Assembly (NCBI GenBank): GCA_902601345.1
Contig: CACKMK010000004.1
Span: 1-64,000, forward strand
Source of the DNA: an uncultured Candidatus Poseidoniales archaeon
GTDB lineage: Archaea > Thermoplasmatota > Poseidoniia > Poseidoniales > Thalassarchaeaceae
Direction of reading: 5' to 3'
DNA length: 64,000 nucleotides
Made by a program: the position numbers and the translations under genes. Below, one piece after another: positions 19,494-30,194 of this stretch; within the stretch, counting starts at the first letter, position 1, and every line of letters starts with the position of its first letter. The notes under the pieces were generated by a model. It searched no databases. It worked only from the letters and a program-made list of their open reading frames with translations, and was not told the origin of the DNA.

Positions 19494-22400
19494 TCATGGA
19501 CTCTTCGACTCGATTTCCTCTGAGATCGAGCAGGTCCTGCACTTCGAAATACGGTCCTCGTAGTCCTTCTCTAAGTCGGATAAGGGAAACTCTGAGGCTA
19601 ATGACATCCTAGCCGTCAGGGCAAGCGTCTTTTTCAGGTCTTTCTTGGCCTTATCGAGGGTCTCGGAGGGATACTCCACCAGCCTTCCAGAAACCCCGAC
19701 TAGTATCGCTGGAGGGAGGACCTTCCGCCTAGGTAGTCCCTCACGCTCCTTGTCCGACTCCGACTCTTCCAATGCTATTTGGTATAGAGCCATCTGCAGC
19801 CTGTGCTTGTGTAGTAGGGATTCCTCTGCCTGGCAAGAGGGTCCTTTTGACTCCTCACCGAGAGAGTCCAGAAGGCCACTTTCCCAATCTCCAAGTAGGG
19901 AGCTTGCATCCGTGGTTTTCAGGTCAATGGCTCGGATCGCTGGAGCTCCGTCATCGCTCTTAGTGCATAGAACCAAGTCTATGATCCCGCTTAGCTCTAC
20001 TCTGGTGGAATCTAATGAGATTAGTAGTTCTTCTCCGTCTGGTGTCCACTTCCCTCTTGTCACAGATTCGAATTCGGTGGGGATGGATATGTGGAATGGC
20101 ATCTCGGTCCTCAAGCCCTCTACCTTTCTGCCATCAACCTCCAGGCCCCTGACCATAGCACCCAGTTTCCCGTCGGAAACTCTGCGCGACATGGTTGAAG
20201 TGACCTCTGAAACCTTCTCGAGGTCTGCTCCTGGAGGGAGTAGTTCTCTGAAGGCGGTCTGATGTGTCTCTTTGTTGTTTATTCTGTCCTCTGTGGGAGT
20301 AGTCCAGGACTTGGGCAGAGGGGTGCTTGGTCCGTTCTGTCCGGGTCCTGGGTTCCCGATTCCAATCTCGATTATCCTGTGGAAAACGTTTCCGAATGTT
20401 GCTGGGTCAACAGACAGCGAGTTTTGGTGCCGATTCTGGGAATCGTCGTTTGTCATGGTAGTGCTTAGCTCTAATCCTGCTCTCACCTCCATCCAATGGC
20501 ACCTTGGACAGTCGAAATAGGATGGTAGCTTGCTGGGATTCGCCCTGACTATCGTCGAGTAGCTAATCGGTTCTGGGATTTCTGGCTTGGGGTCTTTTTC
20601 TATGATGATTCGGGATGCTGTGTCAATAATCTCGACTTGTTGAATCGGGGTGGTGAAGACGTTTCCATCGCTTCCGAGTCCGGTGAAGCACTCTGGATGG
20701 TGTAGCATTATGATGCCAGTCTTTTTCCTGCAGCCCAAGTATGCGTCTTCCATTATCGAGGCTGGACATATCTTTCTGTCACCCCCATTGACTAACATTG
20801 GTTCGGAGTGGGCGTCTGTGGGGCTCAACCATGGGGAGTGGTCCTCATTCCTTCTCCATGAGCCCATCCTCAAGGATTCCAGCCACATCTGACCTAGTTG
20901 AGGTGCTTTCTTATCATACGTCCATGGAAGTAAGATTCCCTCTTCTTCTACCCATTCAGTTCCCTTGGGGGATCCAGCAATGATTAGTCTCTCCTCTGCC
21001 CTGGTGGCTGCGACGTATAGGAGTCTTCTTGCTTCGGCATTCTTCCTGGCTCTGTGAAGGAGGGCCGCGTGATCCCAGAGTGCGGAAATAGGCGTCTTTC
21101 CCGAGGGCCATGGCTTTGGGTGACCTGCAAATATCTCTGGTCCGACTATCAGCCTGCTGTTCTGCTCATTCCTCATGTTGGTCTGTCTGGAGGAAAATAG
21201 GTCTGCTAGGACGACCACCTTCGCCTCTAGTCCCTTAGAGCTGTGAATCGTCATGACCCGTACAGCATCGCTTTGCGGGATCGTGGATGCCTCGAGAGAC
21301 TGGGAGCTCCTTTCCCTCAGGTCCCTTAGTCGGTCGGCGAGCACTATCGGATCACCGCCGACCTGCTCTGACAGCTCCCTGAACAGTTCGACAAATTGTT
21401 CGGCATCCTGGCGCGATACGTCATCTGGGTATGCCACTAGCAAGTCAGAGCGATCTATTGTATCCTCGAGAAGTTCCGCCAGCCTGGAGGAAGATGAGAG
21501 CTCGCACCACCGAGAGACCAACGCCCTCTGCCTCTCGTCACGGCAGTGAGATAACATTACTGAGAGAAGGTCCGCACCCTTCTCTGCCGATGAAAGATAC
21601 CTCTGAAGTTGTCCATCGCTCATTCCAATCAGAGGAGAACGGGCGACCCATGCCGCATTATGGCGAGAATTTGGTCTCGCAGCCAATTGCACCAGACCCT
21701 CTAGAGCGGATGCCGCAGGACGTTCCAGAAGGCTTCCCTCTCGATCTACCTGCGATGGCACTCCTACATCCTGGAGGTTTCTGACGATAATGTCCCTGAG
21801 GTTCACCCTGTTAGGTAGTAGGATTGTAATATCGCTGGGCTGGACTGGTTCTCCGGAATTAACTTCTTTCCATTTCCCGCATGAGGACTTCACCCTTACC
21901 GGTGTTCCCTCAATCAGGCTTCTTACCCTCAATGCGATTAGCAGTGCCTGCCTCTCTAGCCTGTCCGGGCTGCCTGGACCGAAGGGATCCAAGTGCGTCT
22001 CCAGATCGGTTGGGGGGTCAGATGAGTCATCAGAGTCAGGAGGGCATATCCACTCGATTGATGCTGGGGCGTCCCTCTTATCTGGGAACGAGTGCAGTGT
22101 CTGGGAGGATGCGTAGAAGTCAGCCTTTGAGAGGATCCTATGCCTGTCAGAGAACAGGTCTTCCCACCACTCGTTCATTACTTCCAACAGCCCTCCAGCA
22201 GAACGATAGTTCACGTTCAAAGATACCATTCCCTCTTGTCGGGACCTTACCTCCTCAGAAGATGGGGCGGGAAGGTCCCAGTCGGTTGCGTCGAAAGGGA
22301 TCCAGGGGGCCAAGTCCCTGCCGCCCCTCTCCATATGCTCAGTAGCCCTAGCTATTGACGAAAGGTGGTCATTCCTCGGATCCCTGCTGTGTGTCTCCCT

Positions 22401-24416
22401 CCTTAATGATGGCTTCCTGGTGAGTTCCGGCACACAGGAGAACTCGTGAACGTTGACTGCCCTCAGGGACTTTGCGTAGTTTAGGAATCCTGTGACCTCC
22501 GCCTGTCTGAAGGCATAGATGCTCTGCTTAACGTCTCCGACATAGCATACCGTTGGTTCCCAGGGGGTGTTCGCCCTAGGGCCGTCTTCTTCTCTTACCT
22601 CCCTAGGACCCCAGAGACGCGAAAGGAGCCTCCATTGCAAGGGCGAGTTGTCTTGGGCCTCATCGATGATGAATGCTCTGAACCTCCTTCGGATTTGGCC
22701 TAGGAGGAGGTGCCGACTCTCGATATCGGCTCGCATTGCTTCCAGACTCGAGGCCGCCTCGCCTGCCAGGTTACGGTTTTCCTCCAGATTGGAGATTGCT
22801 TCTAGTGCCCTGTGGATATGATCGTCCCTCCAGGGGCTGTTCTGGTCTATGGAGTCCAGAGCCTGTTGGACACTAGGGTGATAGAACTCCCTGCATACCT
22901 CGGGGCAGTTAGCCAGCAGTAGGTCACCTGCTAGCCTCTGGATGTCGTCGAAGTCGTGAGCCTCATCACGTCGCTTTAGGTTCTTAATGACGCCCTGGAA
23001 TCCCAGATGCAGAAGGTGGAGGTCTCTGAGATTCTGGATCTCGGCCTCTAGGCTGAAATGATGGTGCTTATTGGGATTTTCGAGTCTCTCGGGGATATTC
23101 ATTTCCAGGGCGGTAATCGGCTTCGACCAATCATCGGGGACCTGTGGCGGCTCGGACTCTCCTAGTAGGGTTGCCATCCTCACGAAGTGGAGGACCATAA
23201 TGCCCAGTTCATCAGACCAGATACCAGATAGTTCTGCTGTTTTCTCCTTCAATGTAGTTTTGTAAAGTGCCTTCAGGTTCGCATCTTTGATGTCGGCGAA
23301 ACTCCCAATCCCTGCTTCCCACTCATCGGATGGGAGCTTCATTCTTGGGAAGTGCCTCATTTCCTTTGCCATCAGCGTGGATGGGCTCACGGTGCACGTC
23401 AGTACGTGCCCCATCCAGCAGAGTTTCCCCCAAGAATCGGTGGGAGGTCCCGTTCTATCGAGCTCTTCTAGGCAAGCCATCCTAGTCCCGGCTGCCCATC
23501 CTGATGTAGAGGGAGTCTGGATGCATTCCTTGATTGTCTCGAAGACTACCCGGATGATTTTGTGGACTCTCTCGGCTTGTTCGTTGATATCCGCTTCTTC
23601 TATCGATGACATGACCATCGCGAGTAGCTTGTCCCTGTCCACATCGCCTTTTTCGTCCATTACTTTGCGAGATGACTCCTCAACGAACACCGATTTCCCC
23701 ACCAGTGCTCGGAGCACCCGGGAAGCAGAAGTCCTACCAGAATAGTGCTGAGCGACCCTGTCTCTCGCGGAAAGTACCTCGGTAGCGATATGCGCGGGAA
23801 TCCCCGCGTCGACTGCATCCCCGATTCTGGACCTGTCGCTTGCGAGCCTCCATATCGTTCTGAGAGACGTCTCCACTAGTATTGCCCTTGCAGCGTCAGA
23901 AACATTCTCCCTACTGAGGGCATCCCCCAGTTTCCCTCTATAAGGAGAAACTAACTGAGACAGGAACGAGTCAATGGTGCCGATGGGGGCATCCTCGAGG
24001 AGAGTGAGGAGTTGCTCGATGAAACCTTGACTCTTGACCCTTGGATCGTAGCGATGTTTACTGTCTTCCCCGAGAGGTCCTGGCCTGATTCTCGAGATGG
24101 TTCTTCGCAGTCTGTCCTTCATCTCGTCGGCTGCTCTATTGGTGAACGTGAGTAGTACTACCTCGCTTGGCAGTAGACCATCCCAATCCTGCAGATTGAT
24201 CCTCTCGGAGGCGGGTGCGGTTACCATCCCCCCTCCAATGCTTGGTGCCCTAGCTGGCTTTGGGAGGATTCTGGTTGCCCTCTGGTCGTTAGCCAGATAG
24301 TGCTCTATGACTCTGTCAACGATGGTACTTGTCTTACCGGTTCCGGCTCCTGCATCTATTACGATATGCGAGTCCAGATTCAGAGCCAGTCGCTGAGCTG
24401 TGTTCAGTCGAATCAG
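19494..24416 (-). CDS. AddA/UvrD-like superfamily 1 helicase with C-terminal PD-(D/E)XK nuclease
   Basis: Reading frame extends upstream of the tracked ATG (24227) to include LNTAQRLALNLDSHIVIDAGAGTGKTSTIVDRVIEHYL (Walker A); LTFTNRAADEMKDRLRR, FIIDEAQDNSPLQW, VMTIHSSKGLEAKVVVLADLFS, LLYVAATRAEERLIIAG; C-terminal AIDLKTT...LQMALYQIAL; start codon uncertain. Confidence 0.88.
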   Translation of the reverse strand: MIRLNTAQRLALNLDSHIVIDAGAGTGKTSTIVDRVIEHYLANDQRATRILPKPARAPSIGGGMVTAPASERINLQDWDGLLPSEVVLLTFTNRAADEMKDRLRRTISRIRPGPLGEDSKHRYDPRVKSQGFIEQLLTLLEDAPIGTIDSFLSQLVSPYRGKLGDALSRENVSDAARAILVETSLRTIWRLASDRSRIGDAVDAGIPAHIATEVLSARDRVAQHYSGRTSASRVLRALVGKSVFVEESSRKVMDEKGDVDRDKLLAMVMSSIEEADINEQAERVHKIIRVVFETIKECIQTPSTSGWAAGTRMACLEELDRTGPPTDSWGKLCWMGHVLTCTVSPSTLMAKEMRHFPRMKLPSDEWEAGIGSFADIKDANLKALYKTTLKEKTAELSGIWSDELGIMVLHFVRMATLLGESEPPQVPDDWSKPITALEMNIPERLENPNKHHHFSLEAEIQNLRDLHLLHLGFQGVIKNLKRRDEAHDFDDIQRLAGDLLLANCPEVCREFYHPSVQQALDSIDQNSPWRDDHIHRALEAISNLEENRNLAGEAASSLEAMRADIESRHLLLGQIRRRFRAFIIDEAQDNSPLQWRLLSRLWGPREVREEDGPRANTPWEPTVCYVGDVKQSIYAFRQAEVTGFLNYAKSLRAVNVHEFSCVPELTRKPSLRRETHSRDPRNDHLSSIARATEHMERGGRDLAPWIPFDATDWDLPAPSSEEVRSRQEGMVSLNVNYRSAGGLLEVMNEWWEDLFSDRHRILSKADFYASSQTLHSFPDKRDAPASIEWICPPDSDDSSDPPTDLETHLDPFGPGSPDRLERQALLIALRVRSLIEGTPVRVKSSCGKWKEVNSGEPVQPSDITILLPNRVNLRDIIVRNLQDVGVPSQVDREGSLLERPAASALEGLVQLAARPNSRHNAAWVARSPLIGMSDGQLQRYLSSAEKGADLLSVMLSHCRDERQRALVSRWCELSSSSRLAELLEDTIDRSDLLVAYPDDVSRQDAEQFVELFRELSEQVGGDPIVLADRLRDLRERSSQSLEASTIPQSDAVRVMTIHSSKGLEAKVVVLADLFSSRQTNMRNEQNSRLIVGPEIFAGHPKPWPSGKTPISALWDHAALLHRARKNAEARRLLYVAATRAEERLIIAGSPKGTEWVEEEGILLPWTYDKKAPQLGQMWLESLRMGSWRRNEDHSPWLSPTDAHSEPMLVNGGDRKICPASIMEDAYLGCRKKTGIIMLHHPECFTGLGSDGNVFTTPIQQVEIIDTASRIIIEKDPKPEIPEPISYSTIVRANPSKLPSYFDCPRCHWMEVRAGLELSTTMTNDDSQNRHQNSLSVDPATFGNVFHRIIEIGIGNPGPGQNGPSTPLPKSWTTPTEDRINNKETHQTAFRELLPPGADLEKVSEVTSTMSRRVSDGKLGAMVRGLEVDGRKVEGLRTEMPFHISIPTEFESVTRGKWTPDGEELLISLDSTRVELSGIIDLVLCTKSDDGAPAIRAIDLKTTDASSLLGDWESGLLDSLGEESKGPSCQAEESLLHKHRLQMALYQIALEESESDKEREGLPRRKVLPPAILVGVSGRLVEYPSETLDKAKKDLKKTLALTARMSLASEFPLSDLEKDYEDRISKCRTCSISEEIESKSP

Positions 24417-27400
24417 AAAGACCCCTCCACCCTAACATCGCAGATTTCTCTCACGGGACAATATGCACAGACTTTCGGGGAAGGGGTGGGGTGTACCTTT
24501 CCCAATCTGGCATCGCTAGCTACTCCCATAGCCACGGAGAGCCGTTGGGCCAACCAAGCCCTGAAATGATCTGAATCGGCTTCCTCGTCCTCATCCATGA
24601 ATCTATGTAATCCGGAAGTGATTGTGGTTTGTGTACCGATATTAATTCCCGAATGAGGAGAGTCGAATAGTGAGGATAATTCTAGGAAGTGTTCTGATTT
24701 GTGGCCGATGACGGAAATTCCAGCTGCAACTACTAAGTCACCGGGATGGGCTTCCTCCCATGCCCTGGCATAAATGGCAAGTTGGAGTTCTTCGAGAAGA
24801 CCCATGTAATGTCTATTCCTTTGGGAAGAATCCTCGGAGGTCTTGAGATCCCTAATTGCAATCAGTCTTCTCGGCCTCCATCCCGATCCCGTGACCCGAA
24901 TCGGTGCCACGGAATCGCTCCCTCCGTCGTCTATCCAAGTTTCCGAAGCCAGGTCTATTGGTAGTAAGTCGACTCTATCTATCCATCCTCTGACTCTGAT
25001 TGGATCTAACTCTCCTCTTACGGATATCTCAGGTGTTGGGTGAAGTTGGACGTAGTCTGAGGAGGTGTTTCCAATCTTCCACTCTATCGACAGGGGTGCA
25101 GAGTCCCCTAAATCGAGCTCCGCAGTTACTATGCTTCCTATCCTGCCTCTGGGGGAGATTGGTTTTGGATCTGCCAGCCAGCTACCCCATTCCTCCCTAT
25201 CCATCCCGGTAAGAGATCTGAGTCGTTGGGTCGATACGGCATCGGTCCTCTCCAGCCAGGGAGCTCTGGAGTCCAATGACTCGAGTGCTATGCGCATGAC
25301 CTCATCTTGGTCCAGTCCAGATCTCTGTACGCTGACATGGCCAAGACCGCCGTCATGCCCTCTCTCTACGCTGGTCTCGAAGCCTAGTGTTTTGGCGATT
25401 ATGTCATGATGGACGTTGTGAAGAAGTTCCCCGTACGTCCTATTGTCTATATCCTCTCCCTGTAACTCCTCTCTTTCTGCACCTAGTTCCCTGGAGAGCC
25501 ATCCTCTTCTCGGACACCTTAACCAGTCCTGGAGTCTAGTCGGGGACCACACCTGTATCTCCTGCGGGGCCTCCCCGGAGTGACCGTGTCTGGAGTCGCT
25601 GACTTGGCTACCAGTAGCTATTGGAGAGAGTGGGCGGGGATCTATCGATGGGGTGATCTTCCCGTTTACGGAGGCTCCCACCACTGGCCATCTACCATTG
25701 GTTCTGGGTGATTCTATTCCTTCTGGTGGTTTACCGTGAAACTTCAGGTTCTCAATGGAGAGTATGTGCGAGTGGTTTTCCTTAGGCAGATATCCGTCCA
25801 CGGAGGCTATGGTCGGCTGCCTTCTCTCTCGGTCCCTCTGAACAGCTGTGTCTAGGGGGATAGAGACAGCGCTCGGGTTGATTGGCGGGTCGTAAGGAGG
25901 CTTGCCCTGTCTTATCCTGAGACCATCGATCTGTCTAGAGGCCCTGGGAGAGGGGAACGGATAGATCATTTCGTGAGTTTCGGATTTGATGCCGGACAAC
26001 TCGAAGTCCCTGGCCCATTCTCTTATTGGCGCAGCTGGTGGTGAGGTTTCGTCCATGCTCGGGTCGAGGACGAAAACCTCTTCCGAGCAATTCAGCAGAT
26101 GTAGCAAATTGTGCCTGGCGTCTCTGATTGGTGCGTCTGGTCTAAGGATTCCCAGCGAGTGTCGTTCGTCCTCACCAACGAATGGCACCTTTGGCACTCT
26201 CAATTCCCATGATGAACTGGACAGGTTTGACAGGACCACCAGGTCGGCAGAGCATCCCAGAGCCTCCTCTGGAGTCATCACAGAAACGCTGCTAGTGAAG
26301 TTGGAACCCCCTGTCATTGCCTTGGTCTGATCGGCAATTGAGCAGAGCTCGTCGACCCAGTCGGATCCTAGGGTGTGAGTAGGGTGTTCTGATCTTCTCT
26401 GCATCTCCCTTAGGGTTGCTCTCTCTTCCATGAGGGCACTTACTGCTGCTGCTGGGGAGAGTCCTCTACCTGGGAAGCGGGCCATCTGAGATGGCATGTC
26501 GATTAGGGAGAGCGTGTTATGCAGCCATTCGTCACCGTCTTTCGGGGAATCCGGCATAGGAAGGCGCTGGCCAGAATGGCATCCCACGGCGTCCTTTAGG
26601 TTGCCAATCAGTTCTCGGTCATGCCCTCGGAGTAACGGTCGAATAGATACTGCCAGGCACATTAACCACCATTGTGTTGACTCCTTTACTGGGCCGTCTC
26701 TCTCATCAGTTGGTTGTCTGGAAAGTGTCTCAAGCCACTTTGACAGTGCACCTGGTCCGCCAAGGACATGCTCATTCCTAGCTAGCCTAGTTAGTAATTC
26801 AGAGTCGGCTAGAGGGGAGATTTCTTGATCTGATGGATGTTCTTCTGGTTCCTCGAATGGAACGACCGAGGTTTGGAGAGACAGTGCTCTAAGGCTCTCG
26901 AGGGAGAAGGCGTCGGCTCCGTGTCCCAATCTTGCTAGGAATAGTATCCAGTGACCGATGGGATGGGATGAAGGAGGCGCCCTCCTCCTTTCCATACAAA
27001 CACCTATTTCCCCAAGCAGTTGCTCCCATCTGTTCCTGTTGTTCTCCAGGGCCGGGTCTACGATAATTATCTCAGAGTCCTCGCGGCTTAGCCTTTCAGA
27101 AACGATTCGAATGGCTACTTCGAAGGAGTGAGCCTCCCTATTCAGAAGGATCCTGTTCACATTATTGGTGTGTTCTAGTAGAGGGTCTCTTTGGGACGGA
27201 ACCCAACCGGGAAGTTCACTTTTATCCCCGATCGGGTGTTGGTCTACTAGCATGTGTCCATGGTGACCGAGGCGGAAGTTTCCCGGGAATGTTAGTTGGT
27301 GTATCGGTCTAATCTTCGAAAGGGACAGGAGAATCTGGGTGTGAGATTTACTCATCACCGGCGAGTGGTCAAGCATGATTATCCCGTCTATGTCCGAAAT

Positions 27401-28096
27401 GGTGAATGGCGTCCTCCCCTTGTCCAGAGCATCGATTATCCGTTCGCATACCATGTCCGGGTGTGTGAATCGAAGTTTCTCCTCGAGCCTAGTGATTATC
27501 CTCCTGAATGTGGGGATTCCGGGTCCTTCCCACCTCTCAGCGACCAATTCCCTGGAAAGATGGTGATGGAGGTTTGCTAGTGCCTCTGTCTTGCCCTTGC
27601 CCCACTTCATCTCTGGTAGCGGGTTGATCATCGGGAATCCAAGCCTCGAGGACTCCTTCTGACACTCGGCGTGAATGATGGCACTGAGTGGGCCTTGATT
27701 GGAGATTACTCGAGGTAGCCTCAGGTCTGCGACCAGTGAAGAAATCAGTGAATCCATGGTGTGGTGGAGGGTACGATCTACTGCTCCTCTGAGGTCTATT
27801 GATGAAAGTGCTTGTCTCTTGGATTTCTCTGTTGGGTAGATAATGAGGATTCTCCCCTGGAGATTAGAATCATTGCTGGGTTTTCCTAGGGACTGTAGTC
27901 GGATGTGTTGTTTCAACCAGTCCGGTATCCTACCAGCTGGGACCTCCTCGATAGTCACAGAGTTTTCCGTTGGTCGCAAATCATCATCTCCGAGCTTTGT
28001 GCATGCCCGACGGTGGTTATTCAACCCACTGATTGAGCGAAGGTCTACGACCGGGATTCTCCTTGGCGTCTTGGGACCAAGGCAGCAAGCATGCAC
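24413..28096 (-). CDS. AddB-like exonuclease subunit with PD-(D/E)XK nuclease and Fe-S-type cysteines
   Basis: WSPTRLQDWLRCPRRGW ... AIRDLKTS ... LQLAIYARAW ... KVCAYCPVREIC; no Walker A recognised; start uncertain because the ORF overlaps the upstream CDS. Confidence 0.8.
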   Translation of the reverse strand: MHACCLGPKTPRRIPVVDLRSISGLNNHRRACTKLGDDDLRPTENSVTIEEVPAGRIPDWLKQHIRLQSLGKPSNDSNLQGRILIIYPTEKSKRQALSSIDLRGAVDRTLHHTMDSLISSLVADLRLPRVISNQGPLSAIIHAECQKESSRLGFPMINPLPEMKWGKGKTEALANLHHHLSRELVAERWEGPGIPTFRRIITRLEEKLRFTHPDMVCERIIDALDKGRTPFTISDIDGIIMLDHSPVMSKSHTQILLSLSKIRPIHQLTFPGNFRLGHHGHMLVDQHPIGDKSELPGWVPSQRDPLLEHTNNVNRILLNREAHSFEVAIRIVSERLSREDSEIIIVDPALENNRNRWEQLLGEIGVCMERRRAPPSSHPIGHWILFLARLGHGADAFSLESLRALSLQTSVVPFEEPEEHPSDQEISPLADSELLTRLARNEHVLGGPGALSKWLETLSRQPTDERDGPVKESTQWWLMCLAVSIRPLLRGHDRELIGNLKDAVGCHSGQRLPMPDSPKDGDEWLHNTLSLIDMPSQMARFPGRGLSPAAAVSALMEERATLREMQRRSEHPTHTLGSDWVDELCSIADQTKAMTGGSNFTSSVSVMTPEEALGCSADLVVLSNLSSSSWELRVPKVPFVGEDERHSLGILRPDAPIRDARHNLLHLLNCSEEVFVLDPSMDETSPPAAPIREWARDFELSGIKSETHEMIYPFPSPRASRQIDGLRIRQGKPPYDPPINPSAVSIPLDTAVQRDRERRQPTIASVDGYLPKENHSHILSIENLKFHGKPPEGIESPRTNGRWPVVGASVNGKITPSIDPRPLSPIATGSQVSDSRHGHSGEAPQEIQVWSPTRLQDWLRCPRRGWLSRELGAEREELQGEDIDNRTYGELLHNVHHDIIAKTLGFETSVERGHDGGLGHVSVQRSGLDQDEVMRIALESLDSRAPWLERTDAVSTQRLRSLTGMDREEWGSWLADPKPISPRGRIGSIVTAELDLGDSAPLSIEWKIGNTSSDYVQLHPTPEISVRGELDPIRVRGWIDRVDLLPIDLASETWIDDGGSDSVAPIRVTGSGWRPRRLIAIRDLKTSEDSSQRNRHYMGLLEELQLAIYARAWEEAHPGDLVVAAGISVIGHKSEHFLELSSLFDSPHSGINIGTQTTITSGLHRFMDEDEEADSDHFRAWLAQRLSVAMGVASDARLGKVHPTPSPKVCAYCPVREICDVRVEGSF

Positions 28097-29067
28097 AGAA
28101 ATGTAGCCACTCCTGGAGCCGGGATGGAGTTCGAACTATTGGCAGCATCTCGAGATTCCCAGTCTACAATCAGGACAACGGACATATCGTCCCCATCCCA
28201 TGGTTCGGGGGGCTCGAATGCGAAGGACCCTGCATGGCTTGTGCCCACGTTGACAGCCTCGTGAAGGACATTAGTGTAGTTCGCCTTCCCGTTGCTCCCC
28301 TCTGGGTGGTATGCGACATCCTCCACGAACATCAGCCAGGTGTTCAGCTCCCATGGGGAGTCTTCCTCCGACCAGAGGCTTATGTCCCACTGGAAGTTGT
28401 AGTCCAGAATCTCTCCAGATTGGTTCCCACCCTGGTCGTTGGCTGGCATGGCCATGGAAGCAGACAATTCTAGGGAAATTGAGCCATTTGATGAGAAGGG
28501 GTGGTTCGAGCCCAATGCCAGTGCGGTAGAGTAGTCGGTCAGCAGACTGTTGGATTTTGTACTGATTCCTGTGTACATCCTCTCTCCGTCGAAGACCTTG
28601 CTTGGAGCGGATCTTTCTGTCCCGGGAATCTTCATGACCCCCCCATCGGATGCGGTAATTGACCTCTCGGTGGAAAGAAGGGATCCGGCCCCGTAGGTTT
28701 CCACCCATCTAGAATCAGTGGAGTTGCTTCCGAATGGGTCCAGGGTCTCGTAAAGGTGTCTGTGGTAGTGTATCCTGGTGACATCGAGGTCTCCGATCGC
28801 ATCATCAAGGGCCTGTTCGGTCTTGATGCAGTTGGAACACCATGTGGCTGTGTAGACCTCCACTATTCTCGGAAGATCGATAATTCCAGATGTGGATTCC
28901 TCATAGGTCGTATTGGACAACTCGATCGAGATCCCTCCGATGGTGCCGTATCTGGTCCCTATCTCGTCAGTTATCCTTGCATCGTCCCAGAGGCTTTCCG
29001 TAGCTCCAGAGGATTGCATAGGGATTACGATGAGTGCAACCAGGAATAGTGCCCACAGGCGCCTCAT
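28045..29067 (-). CDS. Secreted thioredoxin-like protein with C-terminal hydrophobic tail
   Basis: Signal peptide; VEVYTATWCSNCIKTEQAL CxxC motif; tail PAPGVATFLCMLAALVPRRQGESRS. Confidence 0.75.
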   Translation of the reverse strand: MRRLWALFLVALIVIPMQSSGATESLWDDARITDEIGTRYGTIGGISIELSNTTYEESTSGIIDLPRIVEVYTATWCSNCIKTEQALDDAIGDLDVTRIHYHRHLYETLDPFGSNSTDSRWVETYGAGSLLSTERSITASDGGVMKIPGTERSAPSKVFDGERMYTGISTKSNSLLTDYSTALALGSNHPFSSNGSISLELSASMAMPANDQGGNQSGEILDYNFQWDISLWSEEDSPWELNTWLMFVEDVAYHPEGSNGKANYTNVLHEAVNVGTSHAGSFAFEPPEPWDGDDMSVVLIVDWESRDAANSSNSIPAPGVATFLCMLAALVPRRQGESRS

Positions 29068-29105
29068 GACTACTCGACTAGGAGGGGTTATTGAACGGTT
29101 ACGGG

Positions 29106-30158
29106 TTATTGTGATTTCTCGAAGGCCTCTGTGGCCGTGTCTATGTCCCCATCAGTGATGTGGAGATGAACTACTGCCCTCACTATGGAGTCTGTCTCCA
29201 CGCTCACGTCTACTCCTAGTTCGGCGAGCCTCCTGGCCACTTCAGTGGCACTTTCTTCCATGCACTGCACGTAGACCATATTCGATTGGACTCCCTCCAG
29301 TTCTACGAAGAAGGAGTCCATCGCATTGATCGATTCAGCGAGCCTAGAGGCCCGTGTATGATCCTCGGAAAGTCGCTCGATGTTGTTTTCCAAGGCATAG
29401 ATGCCAGCTGCGGCTAGTATTCCGGATTGCCGCATCCCGCCTCCGAAGGTCTTCCTCCACCTACGAGATCGGGAGATTGTATCCGCGTCACCGACAAGAA
29501 CAGATCCCACTGGGGCCCCTAGTCCCTTTGACAGGCAAACCGAGATAGTATCGAAGTCCCTGACCATGCGAGCTGGGTCCGTCCCACTGCCTATTGCGGC
29601 ATTGAAAAGCCTGGCACCATCTAGGTGGGCTCTACAGTCGTTTTCATGGGCGACGTGACAAATCCCATCCAGAACATTCTGATCGTAGATTGATCCCCCT
29701 CCTACGTTAGCGGTGTTTTCTACACAAACCAATTTGCAGTCGGGGAAGTGATAGTTGCTTCCGGCCGTCTTCCTGATCGCACTTTCGACTCCTTCCGCAC
29801 TCATCTGGCCCAATCGTCCGTCGACAAACGCGATAGAGCACCCTGCTACGGATGCGTATGCTCCGGATTCCCACAGGTAGATGTGGCTATTGCGATGTGT
29901 AACTATCTCATCACCGTGGTTTGTCTGGGTTTTTATCGCAATCGTATTCGACATTGTGCCGGAAGGAACGAACAAGGACTCCTCCTTACCGAGCATTTCA
30001 GCCACCATCTCTTGAAGTTGGATCACTGTGGGGTCGTCCCCCCATACGTCGTCCCCAACCCTGGCTCCTGCCATCGCCTCCCTCATCGGAGGGGTTGGCT
30101 GTGTCACCGTATCGCTTCGGAGGTCGACTCTGGCACCTGGGTAGTCCCTCATGTCCAC
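29106..30158 (-). CDS. ltaE: Low-specificity L-threonine aldolase
   Basis: [55 protein letters not shown]. Confidence 0.92.
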   Translation of the reverse strand: MDMRDYPGARVDLRSDTVTQPTPPMREAMAGARVGDDVWGDDPTVIQLQEMVAEMLGKEESLFVPSGTMSNTIAIKTQTNHGDEIVTHRNSHIYLWESGAYASVAGCSIAFVDGRLGQMSAEGVESAIRKTAGSNYHFPDCKLVCVENTANVGGGSIYDQNVLDGICHVAHENDCRAHLDGARLFNAAIGSGTDPARMVRDFDTISVCLSKGLGAPVGSVLVGDADTISRSRRWRKTFGGGMRQSGILAAAGIYALENNIERLSEDHTRASRLAESINAMDSFFVELEGVQSNMVYVQCMEESATEVARRLAELGVDVSVETDSIVRAVVHLHITDGDIDTATEAFEKSQ

Positions 30159-30194
30159 CTCTGATGGATGTCCTCACATAACTGGTGCGATAGG

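Noticed and set aside
19645-20262. 205-aa plus-strand ORF over the AddA-like gene
   Set aside because: Antisense to a well-supported helicase-nuclease reading frame
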